Positions 20,701 through 31,874 of a DNA stretch of 64,000 nucleotides are shown piece by piece. Within the stretch, counting starts at the first letter, position 1; each line of letters starts with the position of its first letter. The DNA is from Proales similis (lineage: Eukaryota > Rotifera > Eurotatoria > Ploima > Proalidae), in assembly GCA_019059635.1 (NCBI GenBank), contig JAGVRJ010000003.1:434001-498000 (forward strand), read 5' to 3'. The position numbers and the translations under genes are program-made. The notes under the pieces were generated by a model that had not been told where the DNA came from, did not search any database, and was given only the letters and a program-made list of their open reading frames with translations.

Positions 20701-23700
20701 ATTCACATTGTCCTCGTTTCGCTTTGAAAGAATCAGCTCACTGGACGACTCGTCCAAATCGAGCACAGTAAACACAAGTGCTGGATTCTCCAGGCTGTAA
20801 ATGTATCCAGTCTGTCGGTTGAAGCCAAAGCGCTGACACGCCTCGCGACTCGTTTTCGATCGACTACGAGCTGAGCCGCGCATCTCGAAGCTTCCCGTTA
20901 AGCTTCGATTTAATGTTTCGTCCTGAGACTTGTTGAGAGTTTCATTGTTCGCCGACTCGACGCTCGATTGGACCTGGTCCCACGGAGGCCGAATTCGTTT
21001 CGAATCGGCCTCTTTTAATCGTTTGTGCGAGCGATCGTGAGCTCGACTTTAAAAAAATAGAATTTCATTTTCTAGACGAGGCGGGGAAGAGGGACCGACT
21101 TACAGTTGAGTTGCTTCGCTATCCGAGTTGAGCTCGGTTTCTGATTTGTCAGTCTCCTTCAGATCACCACTGAGATTGTCTGGCAGGACTGGTCCAAGCG
21201 CAAGGCGGCCACCTTCGTGCAGAGAGCTGGTCTCAATCACCAGATTGGCGCAATTCTTCAACTTTATAAAGTGCGCTATTTTGCCAAGGTCGTCGGCCAA
21301 GTTGTTCAACGATATTTTCCGCTCCTGCTCTTCCTTGATCAGTTTTGGCGGCATCCACGGCTCGCCTGTAGACACGTAGATCAGCTCGTCCTGGCTCAGT
21401 TCGCTTAAATCGTGATGCTCGTGCCCGTTGGCGTCAAATATACGTCTGGCTGCCACTGGCAAGTTCAACGCCATGGTGCAAGTGTCCAAAAACTCATGGA
21501 ACTCAAACTGTCGATAGGTGACCTTCGTGCAGTGAATATACTCTTTCATAAGGCGTTTGGCGTCTTTGCGAGCAACAGTCTGCGCGTTGCTCGTATCCAG
21601 CGAGCCGTTTTTTATCACTCTCACTCGACTGCATGAGCTCTCAGGCGGCTGTGACACGTCTCGCAGAGGCGGTGCACCCGACATCAACGATCCGCACAGA
21701 GGCCACGAAAGCTTTTCAATGAACTCTTGATTTTCGTCGACCGGCCAAGTGAGCGCAAGCTTGTGCCAGAGCGACGTGGACAGCTCGGAATAGCGCGACT
21801 CGCCAATCGATCTCATTCGGTCTTGTTTTATTGCCCATCTTTGAGCTGAGCCCAACGAGGCCATCAAATCAGTGCCGACCGGCTCCATGACAAACAGCGC
21901 TCGCTCGCCAAGATCTTCAAATATTTATCGACTGAAGGCTGTACTGACAGCCTGTGTTCTTCGCCATTTGTTCAAGTCCTCGGCGTAGTTGGTGCGCACA
22001 AGTGAGCAACATCGGCTCTGAAGCTCGGTTCACGATCGAAATATTTCCATGTTGATTGAAGCGCCACTCCTGCAGCATGTCGTCGTTGTTCGGTTTGGCC
22101 AGAACCACAAGGAAGCCGTCGCGTTTTATTTCAACTCTTTTGTCCTCTAAATCGTTTCTTATTTCGAGCTGCACTCGAACCGAACGATTCACGCTGAGAG
22201 TGAGCTGAGGAATGAAATTCAAGTAAATGTGGCCGGCTTTGTTGAACTTCCACGTTTGAAAGTCATACGACCAAATTGAGCCCTTGCGTCTTCCAGTGAA
22301 CTTGCGGCTCATTTGAAGCTGAGGATACAAAACAAGATTCGACTGAATGCGATTCTGGACCAGGCATTTTGAAGTTGAATTTGAATTCAAGTCAACTTTG
22401 ACTGCCTCCTGATAAAGCCCCGAGTCACATTTGCTCGAGCGAACTGCGTCCAAGTCGTCGATCACAACCCAGTCCTTCGAGCGAGTAAAAGGCTTCAATT
22501 GGACTGGATTGGGCTCTAGAAGACGCGTGTCAAGCTCGTTCATATCAGCGGATCGGTGGGTGCCTGCGCGCTTGGGGCTGAATTTCTGCTTGAAGAAATT
22601 GCGAATATTGTCATTCTCGGTTCGATTTAAGCCGTCGTCACTTGAATCGCTATCGTTGGGCTCAAAGTCGTCGTACTCGTTGACAATCTGCTCGCTGACT
22701 TCGTCGGTCTGATCGGCTCCGGTCGTCTCCTCGTGAGTTATATTGCTGAGTAGATCGGTTGTTTGATTGTTGCCTGATTCATTGAGGCCGCTGCTCGGCC
22801 CTGAGAATATCTGATTGAAGCGAATTGAAACGCTTCTCATCGGGTCCTTTTCTGGACGCCAGTTTTCGCCCTGAGACGCCACAACCCGCTCGAGGCCGAT
22901 CAGTTTGTTTAGTTTTTTAATTTCTTCGCCAGTCTCGGTAAAGAGCCGAGTGAACTTGGCATTTTGGTAATTGGCTTCTTTGCTCGCCACTCGGCCTATT
23001 TCGGTCAACAGTTGAAAAAATCTATCGGCCTCCAGCTGACTGTCTTCTCTTTGGTCGTTTGACCAGTCTTTTGTGTTGAAAAACACCCGGAACATATCAT
23101 CGGTGCCATTGACGATCACCTCGAGGCGAATGCCTTTGCTTGCCAGGCCGCCGAATATTCGATCGCTAGTGTCCACTTCTTTTATGTGGTTGTAGAGCGA
23201 GTGAAGTCCAGCCGACTTTTGCTCGGCTTCCAAAGTGCTGATCGACTCTCTGATGCTAAGCAGAGACTCGTAAGCAGATCGAAGCTCGCCGATCTCTTCT
23301 TCAACATCTTCGGCCTTTTCTTTTAGTTCAGTGAGCTGCAGCTCCTTGTTGATGACGTTGCGCCGCTCTGCTCGCTCTTCTAACAATTTAGAATTCTCTT
23401 TGAACTTGGCCAGCTTGGACTTGAGCTTCTTCATCTGATCTTTGACATTTCTTGCCAACTGGTCGACAAACACTCCGGCGCCTCGGGCATCGAAGCCTTC
23501 GCCTTTGGAGATCCAAACTGGAGCGTACTCGACCTCGCCGATCCAAGCCTGCAGGCTCTTATCCAGACGCGGCACGTCCTCAAGTGTTCTAATTGCCTTG
23601 CCGTGCCAATTGTAAGCGTACTTGGCATTGTCTGACATGTGCATTCGATGAGTACACTGCATGAGCATATCGCTCATGAATTCAGCTTCAAGTCGGTCGA

Positions 23701-24821
23701 TTTCAGTTTGTGAAAGCGATTTCTGCTGACTTGCACTCAAATACTCGATTATGACCAGTGCCGGGTCGTGGCCAGCGCCGTTCTCGAAAGCGACAAGTCG
23801 CTTGGTCAGCTTGGCTCTCCTCGTCAGCCTTGAGCTTTTCGGCCGAGGAATGCTGTTCAGCTCAGGCTTCTCATCGGCGAACTGCACACCCTCGGACGTC
23901 CACTGTACTGTCTTGCGCTTATCGATTATCTGCTTGGTCTTGAAATATGGATCGCAGAACTCTTCACCGCACGACACATAAACATCGGTGTTCTCAATTA
24001 TCTGATTCGCATTCGCCACCTCATCGCCATTCTCCAGAAATATGCGGCGGGCAGCTCTTGCCAGCTGAAGGCGTTCGGTCGCGAGGTACAAGAACTTGAG
24101 AAAAAAGCTTAAGTTTCTCTTTAGCGATAGACTAGCGCGCGTTTGGCCACAAACCTCATTAATTGAACGAGCAGCGACAAGTGCCGATTTCTGTCGGCTG
24201 CCATTCACATAGACCACTGCCTTGATCATATTGGGCTGTTTGGTGAGATCGGTCCTGGACTTTTTGGACCGCTGGCTTGACAAGCGGCTGTCTCTGTTGG
24301 GGGGCCAACTTAGAACGCTTGCGTTTGGCGCATAGTCAAATACGTACCTTTTACAAGGTGCGCTCCATGGACGAGGATGCTTCAAAAATAGACGAAGCTC
24401 GTCGGCTTGAATTTGACTCGAAGACGCGTAAGGTTCTAGCTTGGACGTGGCCGAAGAGTTGGGTCTGGAGGCGGCTCGTGAGCTTATTCTCTGCGTGTTT
24501 GCGGCCGACAAGGGCCGTTTGAGGGTGTGGAACAAGCTCGAGTTGGCTAGCTTTTGAAGGTAAGGCGAATCGATCTCAATTCTCTTGGCCGCCTGGGCGA
24601 TTTGCTTGACCCTTTTGGGGCGAAAGCGAATGAAATGGCTGTGTGGGTGTGTGAATTTTGAAAAAGTCTTACTGCTCGCCGTGAATTCGGTCAAGGTATT
24701 TGCTGATGAGCAGGTCTTCATAGCTAAGCTGCTTGTCTCGACCTGTACGACTCAACGCGCGTTTATTTGCAAAGCTGGAACTGGCCAAGTTGGCGCTCGC
24801 GCTCTCGAACGCCAGGGGCAT
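17763..24821 (-). CDS. DCDC1-like multi-doublecortin protein with ricin-type trefoils
   Basis: Fourteen exons give 2092 residues with frame kept throughout: 24821-24673, 24611-24155, 24094-22000, 21914-21104, 21046-20421, 20357-20287, 20232-20097, 20037-19923, 19858-19714, 19653-19506, 19449-18839, 18786-18637, 18585-18516, 18457-17763. I count about six doublecortin-type units, each opening with a strand such as VVYVNGSRQ, LVAFENGAG, LEVIVNGTD, VRVIKNGSL, KVYAYRNGDG or ILVYANGES and closing with a VSCGE/VSTGE-like motif. Between them are coiled coil and two ricin-B-like trefoil regions with Q-x-W repeats (QTWKFNKAG, QEWRFNQHG, QRWAIKQD, QKWRYNQN, HQKWTLDK). This combination is that of DCDC1, a microtubule-linked protein of vertebrates. 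The C-terminus is a serine-rich, charged tail. An 85-nt intron (21915-21999) explains what otherwise looks like a frameshift inside the trefoil. Confidence 0.85.
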
Positions 24822-26555
24822 GCTATCTGCAAAGCGAGAAAGAGGTTTGAAGAAGCGAAATGAAATGTGCCAGCCAGTTTCGTCAGTTGTGCACGGTGGG
24901 CGCTAGTATTTCCCTTGCTGCTGCAGTCGCCTTGCTCGCGCCGTGACTTTGATTATAATAATTTGCAAATATTTGAAACGGTTGCCATGCTACGATCCGG
25001 CGACCGGACCGAGATTAAGCGAGCGAGTTTAGGGCCGAAATGAGCATCGGGCATGATCGCAGTGCATCATGTGCGCGTGCGGGTAATGGACGTTAACTAG
25101 CTTGAGTCTGTCTGCTTTGGCTCGCGTTTCGATGGTGTCCGTAGCTAAGGGCACGGTTTATACCTATATTCCTTTCGAAACGCGTCCAAGATAAACAAGC
25201 GAGGCATCCGCTGCGACAAACTTAAAGTAAGCACTGGCGCTTATTCGCTTGGCAGCAAGAAGAGTGCCCGAGATCAACAAGTCGATAGATTGACTGGGCC
25301 ACGTTTGAATACGGCTTCTGTTCAATTTCGCCAACTAAACACGCACTCGCGCCGGCTCTGTCCTAAATCACTTTCGGAGTCATGTCCACTTGCACTCTGC
25401 GCCAAGCCAGTTCTCTTTTTGTCCTCACCTTAATCGGCACTGAATGCTTGGCCGGCCTAATTAGACTGCCAACGGCGCAAATGATTCGTTTTCGAAAATG
25501 CAAAATAATGAAATCTACTCGACCCGGCTAATTGCTTTATTATGACTTCATTTCGCCGCTCATCGGCTTTATTTTCTTTCAAACTCTTTTCTTTCTTGAG
25601 CGCCGTCTTAACGTGGCGTTTCTCTTTCTTTCTATCGTCTGCCCGTCATTCCCGAACAATAAATCTGAAACTGAGACAATCATCTGCTTGCTGCTTGTTG
25701 GCATCGCAAGCTTGGCTTTTCTATTTAAACTTCTTCTCAATTTGTGTATTGTAGTCACGAATTGTATAAAAATAGATCTCCGCAGACCAAATATTCCAAC
25801 AAAAGTGAATTTCGAAGTAGGCAAATGCGAGTAAACTCGCTTGATGGCAAAGATGCACTCTAAATCTAGCTCAGCAGAGTGCAAAGAAAAATAGGAAGAG
25901 AGAGAGAGAGAGAGCGAGAGGGAAAGAGAGAAAAAATGAGAAGGAAGAGAGGGGAGAAGGAGGACAACACAGTCGGAATGATGAGCTCAGTTTCGATACG
26001 ACTAAACGAACAAGTTTATATCGAGTCGCTTGTTCCGGTCGAGTGTATCTTACCGCCGTTCAAAAAGATTCTGGTTTCAATGGGTGAAAAGAACAATTTT
26101 AACGAGAACGTGAGCCGCGATCGACTTTGAATTGCGCATGCTTATCTAGGAGTCGAGCGGAGCTAATAAATGAGAAAGGTGAGGCCGGGCAGCCGTAAGT
26201 TTAACCTTTAAGAAGCAATCAAGCGACCGCCATTCGCGCGGCCCTTGATCCATCTAGATAGGCATGCACTCGATAACGGTGGCAAATGGGGAGACCATCG
26301 CCACCATCACCATTCATGTCAACAACAACTGAGTCGAGTTTCTCTAAGCGCCTCAAATCTAAATGCTCTTGGCTAACCTTTGTAGACCTTTAGCTCATTA
26401 GCAATCAAGCCTTTGTTCAATCTTTACATTTCTACTTCTCTTCTCCTCGCTGTCTCACATCCAAGCTGGCCTCTTGTTTGCTTTATAATTTTGCTACTTG
26501 AGTGTCCAAATGCGGTCTCCGAGTCTAAAAATAGACAATTTTCAAACTTTAGATC
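24822..26555. promoter_or_regulatory. Divergent intergenic region
   Basis: This is the space between the doublecortin gene (minus) and the UNC-93-like gene (plus). No gene is supported in it. It holds a GA run near 25900-25930 and presumably both promoters. Confidence 0.45.
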
Positions 26556-28381
26556 ATGGGCGATCTGAAAGAGGCCGAGCAGCAACCAGCCGAGCAGAAC
26601 TTCTCGCCGCAGGAAGTCAAAAGGGTTAAATTTCTGATCTACAAGAACTTGTTCATAATCGGCTTCGGATGGATCTTACTGTTCACCGCGTTCACTTCAA
26701 TCTCCTTCTTGCAAAGCAGCTTGAACACTGTGGCAGGCTTGGGCACTGCCAGTCTCAGCACTTTGTACGGCGCGTTGATTTTCAGCTGCCTGTTCCTGCC
26801 CACCTTGATGATTAAGAAGATCGGAATCAAATACACAATATTCTTTTCGATGCTTGCCTACTTGCTCTACATTGCCGCCAATATCTACTCGCAGTACTAC
26901 ACCCTTCTGCCAGCTGCGGTCATTCTTGGCTGTGAGTTTCTCCCTCATTTCTCTTTACGTGTCTTGCATGATTCTAATAGACGTTTAATGCAGTGGGAGG
27001 TAAGATAGAACGGTTCCGTTTGAATGATTTTATTCAGAACAAATATACTCAAACGAAAAATAAAATCACTAGCGGCTCCCCTATGGACAGCCAAATGCAC
27101 ATTCTTGACCGACATGGGCTCTCACCTGTCCGGCTACACAGGAGAGAGCGCCGAGGTGATAATTAACCGCTTCTTTGGCATTTTCTTTGCCATGTTCCAG
27201 TCAAGTAGGTGCCGCACCCGGTCGCTCTTGAGCAAATCATTAATCTCCGACTAATGCGCAATTTTAGGCAGCATCTGGGGCAATGTGATCAGCTCCACGG
27301 TTCTGAAGCCAGTTGTTGTGAACGAAACCAACCAAGTAGACTACAGCAAGTGCGGAATAAACGACTGTCCAGGAGGCGATAGTGCGCAAATAAAAGAGCC
27401 CGAAAAGAGCACTGTGTACATACTTTGCGGGATCTACTTGGCGTCCGCGCTGCTGGGCGCCCTGCTCATTCTGCTCTTTTTGGACACTTACAAGAAGATC
27501 GGCCTGAAAGCAGAGCGAAAAGACAGAAGTCCTATCGAACTGGTGGTAAACACGATCAAGCACTTGAAAAACAAGAATCAGCTGCTGATGATACCGATCA
27601 CTCTTTGGTCGGGTTTCGAGCAAGCGTTCGCAAGCGCCGACTTTACAAAGGTAGTCACCACTTCCTGGCTTGTGCTCTCAGCTCTAATCACAATTGAATG
27701 GACTCAAGTCGTTTGTGAGCTGTGTTCGCGGCATAGACTCGGTCGGCTTGGTAATGATCTGCTACGGAGTGTCAGACACAATCGGGTCTTATGGATTCGG
27801 CTACGTCATAAAATACGTCGGACGTATACCTTGCTTCATCGTGGCGGCCTTGTTCAATTTGACTGCAATTGGCATCATGATATTCTGGACGCCTGATCCG
27901 GACGCCTCATACGTTCTTTTTATAATCGCCGTTCTATGGGGTCTGGCTGATGCAGTGTAAGTAGCCGCACCGCACTCTTTACATTCATTTCTAACCACCT
28001 CTTCCATCAGATGGCAAACTCAAATAAATGGTAAAAGGCTTTTTAAAATAACTTCCTCCTCTCGAATTCACCATTTTCTTCATTTCTATTAAAGCGTTCT
28101 ACGGCGTTGTGTTTGAGTCCAATGAAGAGGCGGCGTTCTCCAACTATCGGCTCTGGTATTAACTAACGTTTCTGAATTATTTGCGTAAACTCAAGGGCTA
28201 ATGAAGCTGGCAAAACAGGGAAAGCTTTGGATTCGTAATCGCATACGCCTATTCCAGTCTGTTGTGTGTCAGGATCAAGATCTACCTGCTCATATTCTAT
28301 TTGGCATGCGCAATGCTTGGCTATGGAACTGTTGAATATCGGCTGAGAAGCGCCAAGAAGCTGCAGATTACTCCGTTTTAA
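26556..28381 (+). CDS. UNC-93-like multipass membrane protein
   Basis: Eight exons (26556-26931, 26994-26999, 27073-27204, 27268-27650, 27709-27956, 28011-28030, 28095-28155, 28219-28381) give 462 residues. The protein has about eleven hydrophobic segments and the family motif LGLGAAPLWTAKCTFLT after the third or fourth segment. A lumenal loop with paired cysteines (KCGINDCPGG) follows. The last exons encode VWQTQINAFYGVVF and FGFVIAYAYSS, both typical of UNC-93 relatives. In nematodes UNC-93 regulates a two-pore potassium channel in muscle; vertebrate relatives act in other membranes, so the role here is open. The second exon is only six bases and the sixth is twenty. Both are needed to keep frame and conserved residues. 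Confidence 0.88.
26994..26999 (+). other. Six-nucleotide microexon (TGGGAG)
   Basis: This exon is bounded by CAG on the left and GTAAGA on the right. It supplies TG-GGA-G, which completes the codons for Leu-Gly-Ala in LGLGAAPLW. Without it the frame breaks and the most conserved UNC-93 motif is lost. Confidence 0.85.
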
Positions 28382-28715
28382 ATGGCTGTCATCTGTTCAT
28401 TCATCAACACTCTCTTCTGTCCTTTACTCTTTTCTTACAATTTAGCCTTTTCTACTTCAATTGCACTGCAAATTCAATTCTGAATCAAATGGTCTTTTAG
28501 ACGATTCTAAAATGAGAATAATCCTGGATGTATTCTCTGCTTTCCATTTTAAATTTAAGTAAAGACCGGACACAAAATTGCAATGACTCTTTTATAAATT
28601 TTTCATGTTGATTGGGGAAAAAAAACTAAATTAAACAACATCTGCTTAATCTAACATAATAATATAGTTCAAAATTGGAATCTGTGCCGTTCTATGCTGG
28701 ACTCGCGAATTCATC

Positions 28716-29633
28716 TTAATCATAATAATAATCTTTTTGGTCCACGGAGTCCTGAAAGCCTGGAGGACAGCAATCACCGTTTTCGTTTTCTAACACCGGC
28801 TGTCCAGATTCACCACCTTTATATCTGATTGATGGCCAACCAGGCTCACCTCTTTCGCCCTTCGGTCCTGGTAGACCTACTAAGCCTGTCTCACCTGGCT
28901 CGCCTCTTTGGCCTCTTAGTCCTGGTGGTCCAGGATCACCTTTACACCCCTTTGATGATGCACCAGGTAGACCCGGAAAACCAGGCTCGCCTCTTAATCC
29001 GGGTTGTCCAGGTTCACCTGCATCTCCTTTTGGTCCGATTGGGCCCGGTTTACCTGGCAGACCAGGTTCACCTCTTGCGCCATATGATCCTGGCAGTCCA
29101 GGAAGACCAGGCATACCCATTTCTCCTTTAGGTCCTATTATTGCCTGGCCTGGACGCCCCGGTACACCTGGCACACCTGATGCACCTATGCGGCCAGGAA
29201 TTCCTTGATCGCCTTTCTCACCTCTGCAATTGTATTTAATAGCCGAACAAGTCTTTTGCAAGGCCAATCCGAGTTGTTCAGCCATCTCACTTAATGGTTC
29301 ATCTGATGGTGGCAAATTTCTCTTGGAACGGACGTTGGGCATATCTTCACTCGCTTCAGTCAACTGTTCCATGAGCTTGATGTAAATTTGGCTCGCTAGC
29401 TCCTTTCTGTCTTGTTCATTCAAGCTCTGCCATAAAGAAAGTCGGCTGTTTGAACCTGAATCAACAAGACCATAGAGCTGTTGAATTTGATTGTTAAGAT
29501 AGAAACTCCAGCCTATCGTTGCGACAACTCCCAGCAAACCGATCAGAGATATCGATATGGCAAGATTGCCAGCGAATATTTTTCTTCCAGATGAGCCGGC
29601 CTGTTTGAGATTGTTTTCCATTTCGAGTTCCAT
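28716..29633 (-). CDS. Short membrane-anchored collagen
   Basis: A single-exon reading frame of 305 residues. Residues 22-46 form one transmembrane segment without a preceding signal peptide, predicting a type II orientation. A dibasic RSKR at 102-105 is a likely furin-type cleavage site. Two cysteines (129 and 136) precede a Gly-X-Y stretch from residue 138 to about 275, interrupted near SSKGCKGD. The C-terminal tail holds a CCPPGF cysteine pair. This order (membrane segment, subtilisin-type cleavage site, cysteines, short triple helix) is the one seen in nematode cuticle collagens and some membrane collagens. It probably makes an extracellular matrix or cuticle component after release. Codons such as CCT and GGT are more A/T-ended than in the neighbours. 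Confidence 0.85.
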   Translation of the reverse strand: MELEMENNLKQAGSSGRKIFAGNLAISISLIGLLGVVATIGWSFYLNNQIQQLYGLVDSGSNSRLSLWQSLNEQDRKELASQIYIKLMEQLTEASEDMPNVRSKRNLPPSDEPLSEMAEQLGLALQKTCSAIKYNCRGEKGDQGIPGRIGASGVPGVPGRPGQAIIGPKGEMGMPGLPGLPGSYGARGEPGLPGKPGPIGPKGDAGEPGQPGLRGEPGFPGLPGASSKGCKGDPGPPGLRGQRGEPGETGLVGLPGPKGERGEPGWPSIRYKGGESGQPVLENENGDCCPPGFQDSVDQKDYYYD

Positions 29634-30057
29634 CTCGATTGCGCGCTCTCTTCACTTAAATATGTCTGTTTAATTGAAAACTTGCAAAATGTTTTCATAT
29701 TGCGCATGAATTTGCATTTTTTGAATGTTTTCAATTAGACAGTCTGATTGTCGAGTAAAAGCAAAAAGATTCCTCCTCGAACTAGAAATTTGACTTGAAA
29801 CTATCAGAACTACTCAAGAGCAGTTCAAATTTTAATAAATTTAGTTTCGCAGAGTTTATTCATTCATGTTTTCAATGAATTAGAAAAAGAAGATAAAGAA
29901 TAAACCAACTCTTTACCAAACCAATACTAAAGCGAAGAGTCTAGCCCCAAACACTGGCCGTGAAATCCAACTCTGACAATCTGCAATAGAAAAGAAAGAA
30001 AGACGAGAGACTAGGAGGCAAGCATTATCAGAGCGCTCTAGTGCGGCGTCGTCTCCC

Positions 30058-31874
30058 TCACCATTGTGAAAACACGTGCGGTGAATTGAAGAAAATGAGC
30101 AAGCAGATGAATATGGTCAAGAGGGGAAAGAAGTAGCAGAGAAAGTGATCGCACACGAGAGCGACATCCGTCCACTCGGCTTGTATCTCGCTCATCAGCT
30201 CTTTTTCCGTGCGTCTCCATTCACTCGTCTTGATTGTCTCAACCGAGTTGGACACAAGAGGGCTCAGCTGTCGGTTTATTATGCTCTCAAACTCGGTCAA
30301 AAACTCACTGTCGCTCATGCGGCAGTTTCTGGCCGCCGAGCTCGTATTGTCCGTGACCGTCTCGCGTGTCCGACTGCTCCGCAATTTTGTGCTGTGACGT
30401 TCTTCACAATCGCACATACAAGGCATTCGATATTGTGAGATGGCGCTTCCACTGCGAATCATCATCACGCTCGGCTCAAGCTGAGGACTCGAATTCAATT
30501 TCACTTGGTTCGACTTGACTTCCGACTCCATCGACGAGTGTAATTTATCGTTATTAGGCAGTTCGTTGTTGGGCAAATCGCTTATTTTGGTGATCGGCTT
30601 TTGCTTAGAGCTCATTGATATGGTCGATTTGCCGTTTACTTTGGACGTTCTTTCGAGCAGTTTTACTCGACGCCGTCGATTAATTTCGGTGGTTAAATTG
30701 GTGCGGAGGATTTTGGCCAAAAAGTTGAAGAATATCCGTCGAATGAGCTTGGGAACACGCTTGCCCTTGGCGCCCTGGTTGTTTATGTTCAGAGTGATGA
30801 CAGCCATCGCAGTCGAGAACGAAACAATCCCGATCGTCACTGCATAATAGATGCCCAGCAGCGGCAACTGGTCGCTTGTGGGCGGCATCGACTCGGCGAC
30901 CAGCATGAGAAACACGGTCAAACTCAGCAAGGTTGTGATGCCGATGCTCACCTTCTCGCTGCTGTTTGGCGGCAAATAAAATCCGAGAAACGCCACAAGA
31001 GTGATCAAGAGACACGGAAAGACCAGATTGAAGACGTAGTAGAGCGGACGCCGTCTGATCGACAACGTGTAGTAGATCTCCGGATAAGGCTGCTCGCAAC
31101 ACGAGTACATGCGAAGGTTCTTGCGCGCCTTCAGCTCGACCAAGTGCCATTCGCCGTTTCTGATGTAATTGGTCGTGTCGCCTTCTTTGGAAGTGAGATG
31201 AAGGTCGAGAGAGAAGCCGTCATAGGTCCAACTGGCGAATATTAAATCGCATTCTTGCACGTCTGAGTTTTTTTTTTTCTTTCAGTTAAAATCGATTCAG
31301 TCGAACAAGAGCAAATTTGTGCTCTTACCGAACGGAAAGTAGCGAACGTGAATGCTGCACGAGCTCTTGAAGATCACTGTTGAGAGCCAGGTGACGTTGC
31401 CGTTGTATTTTATCATTGCGTTTGTCGATATGCTTGAGATTTTTGCCCATGAGTCTGCGTTGTTGACCAACAGAATATCCGGCTTCCAGATTTTCTCGGC
31501 CGGTATATGAACAAATCGAATGCCGTCGTACTCGTTCGGATCCCATCTCAGTTTATTGTCGATCCAGCCCTGATTTAGCCAGCAGTTGGTGGTTATAATC
31601 ATGTTCCGCTCATCCTAAATTTAAATGAAAAGTCAGCAGCTTCTCTCAAAGAACGATGTGAACAAGCTGGGAAGCTTACGACGTCAATGAGTTGTGCAAG
31701 GGCCAGACCGAACGTGACGTTCAAAGTGTGCCGATGGTAGCTTGACGGTCTAATAGAGGCATCGTAGTCTCTGAGAAGGTCGTGAACGAGCTTGTATTCC
31801 CAGTCGTCGGCAACGCAACGTCCGATTGTGGCAATCAAATAAATGAAAGCAAAATGCAACTGAGTGATGTTCAT
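30058..31874 (-). CDS. Alpha-type nicotinic receptor subunit, cation-type
   Basis: Three exons (31874-31680, 31614-31329, 31262-30058) give 561 residues. A signal peptide precedes KLVHDLLRDYDASIRPSS, typical of nicotinic subunits. The Cys-loop has 13 residues and spans the second intron, whose removal restores FPFDVQEC. Loop C has the cysteine pair YSCCEQPYPE, so this is an alpha subunit. M2 begins NSSEKVSIGI and ends AESMPP: glutamates are present at both the inner and outer rings, as in cation-permeable, excitatory receptors. The M3-M4 loop is long and ends in an amphipathic helix before M4. It is close to the gene at 57590 but lacks one of its introns. Confidence 0.93.

Noticed and set aside
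21915-21999. Apparent frameshift and stop in the doublecortin gene
   Set aside because: An 85-nt GT-AG intron restores the frame and continues the trefoil (LLTYLGERALFVMEP). The full 14-exon model then sums to a multiple of three.
24638-24721. Start of the doublecortin gene at 24721
   Set aside because: A strong donor (GTAAGA) lies within that frame, and an upstream ATG at 24821 opens an exon that splices in frame through a 61-nt intron.
28716-29633. Collagen gene as horizontal transfer or contamination because of different codon use
   Set aside because: Gly-Pro-rich composition alone changes codon statistics, and the gene sits in normal order among the other genes with matching flanking composition.
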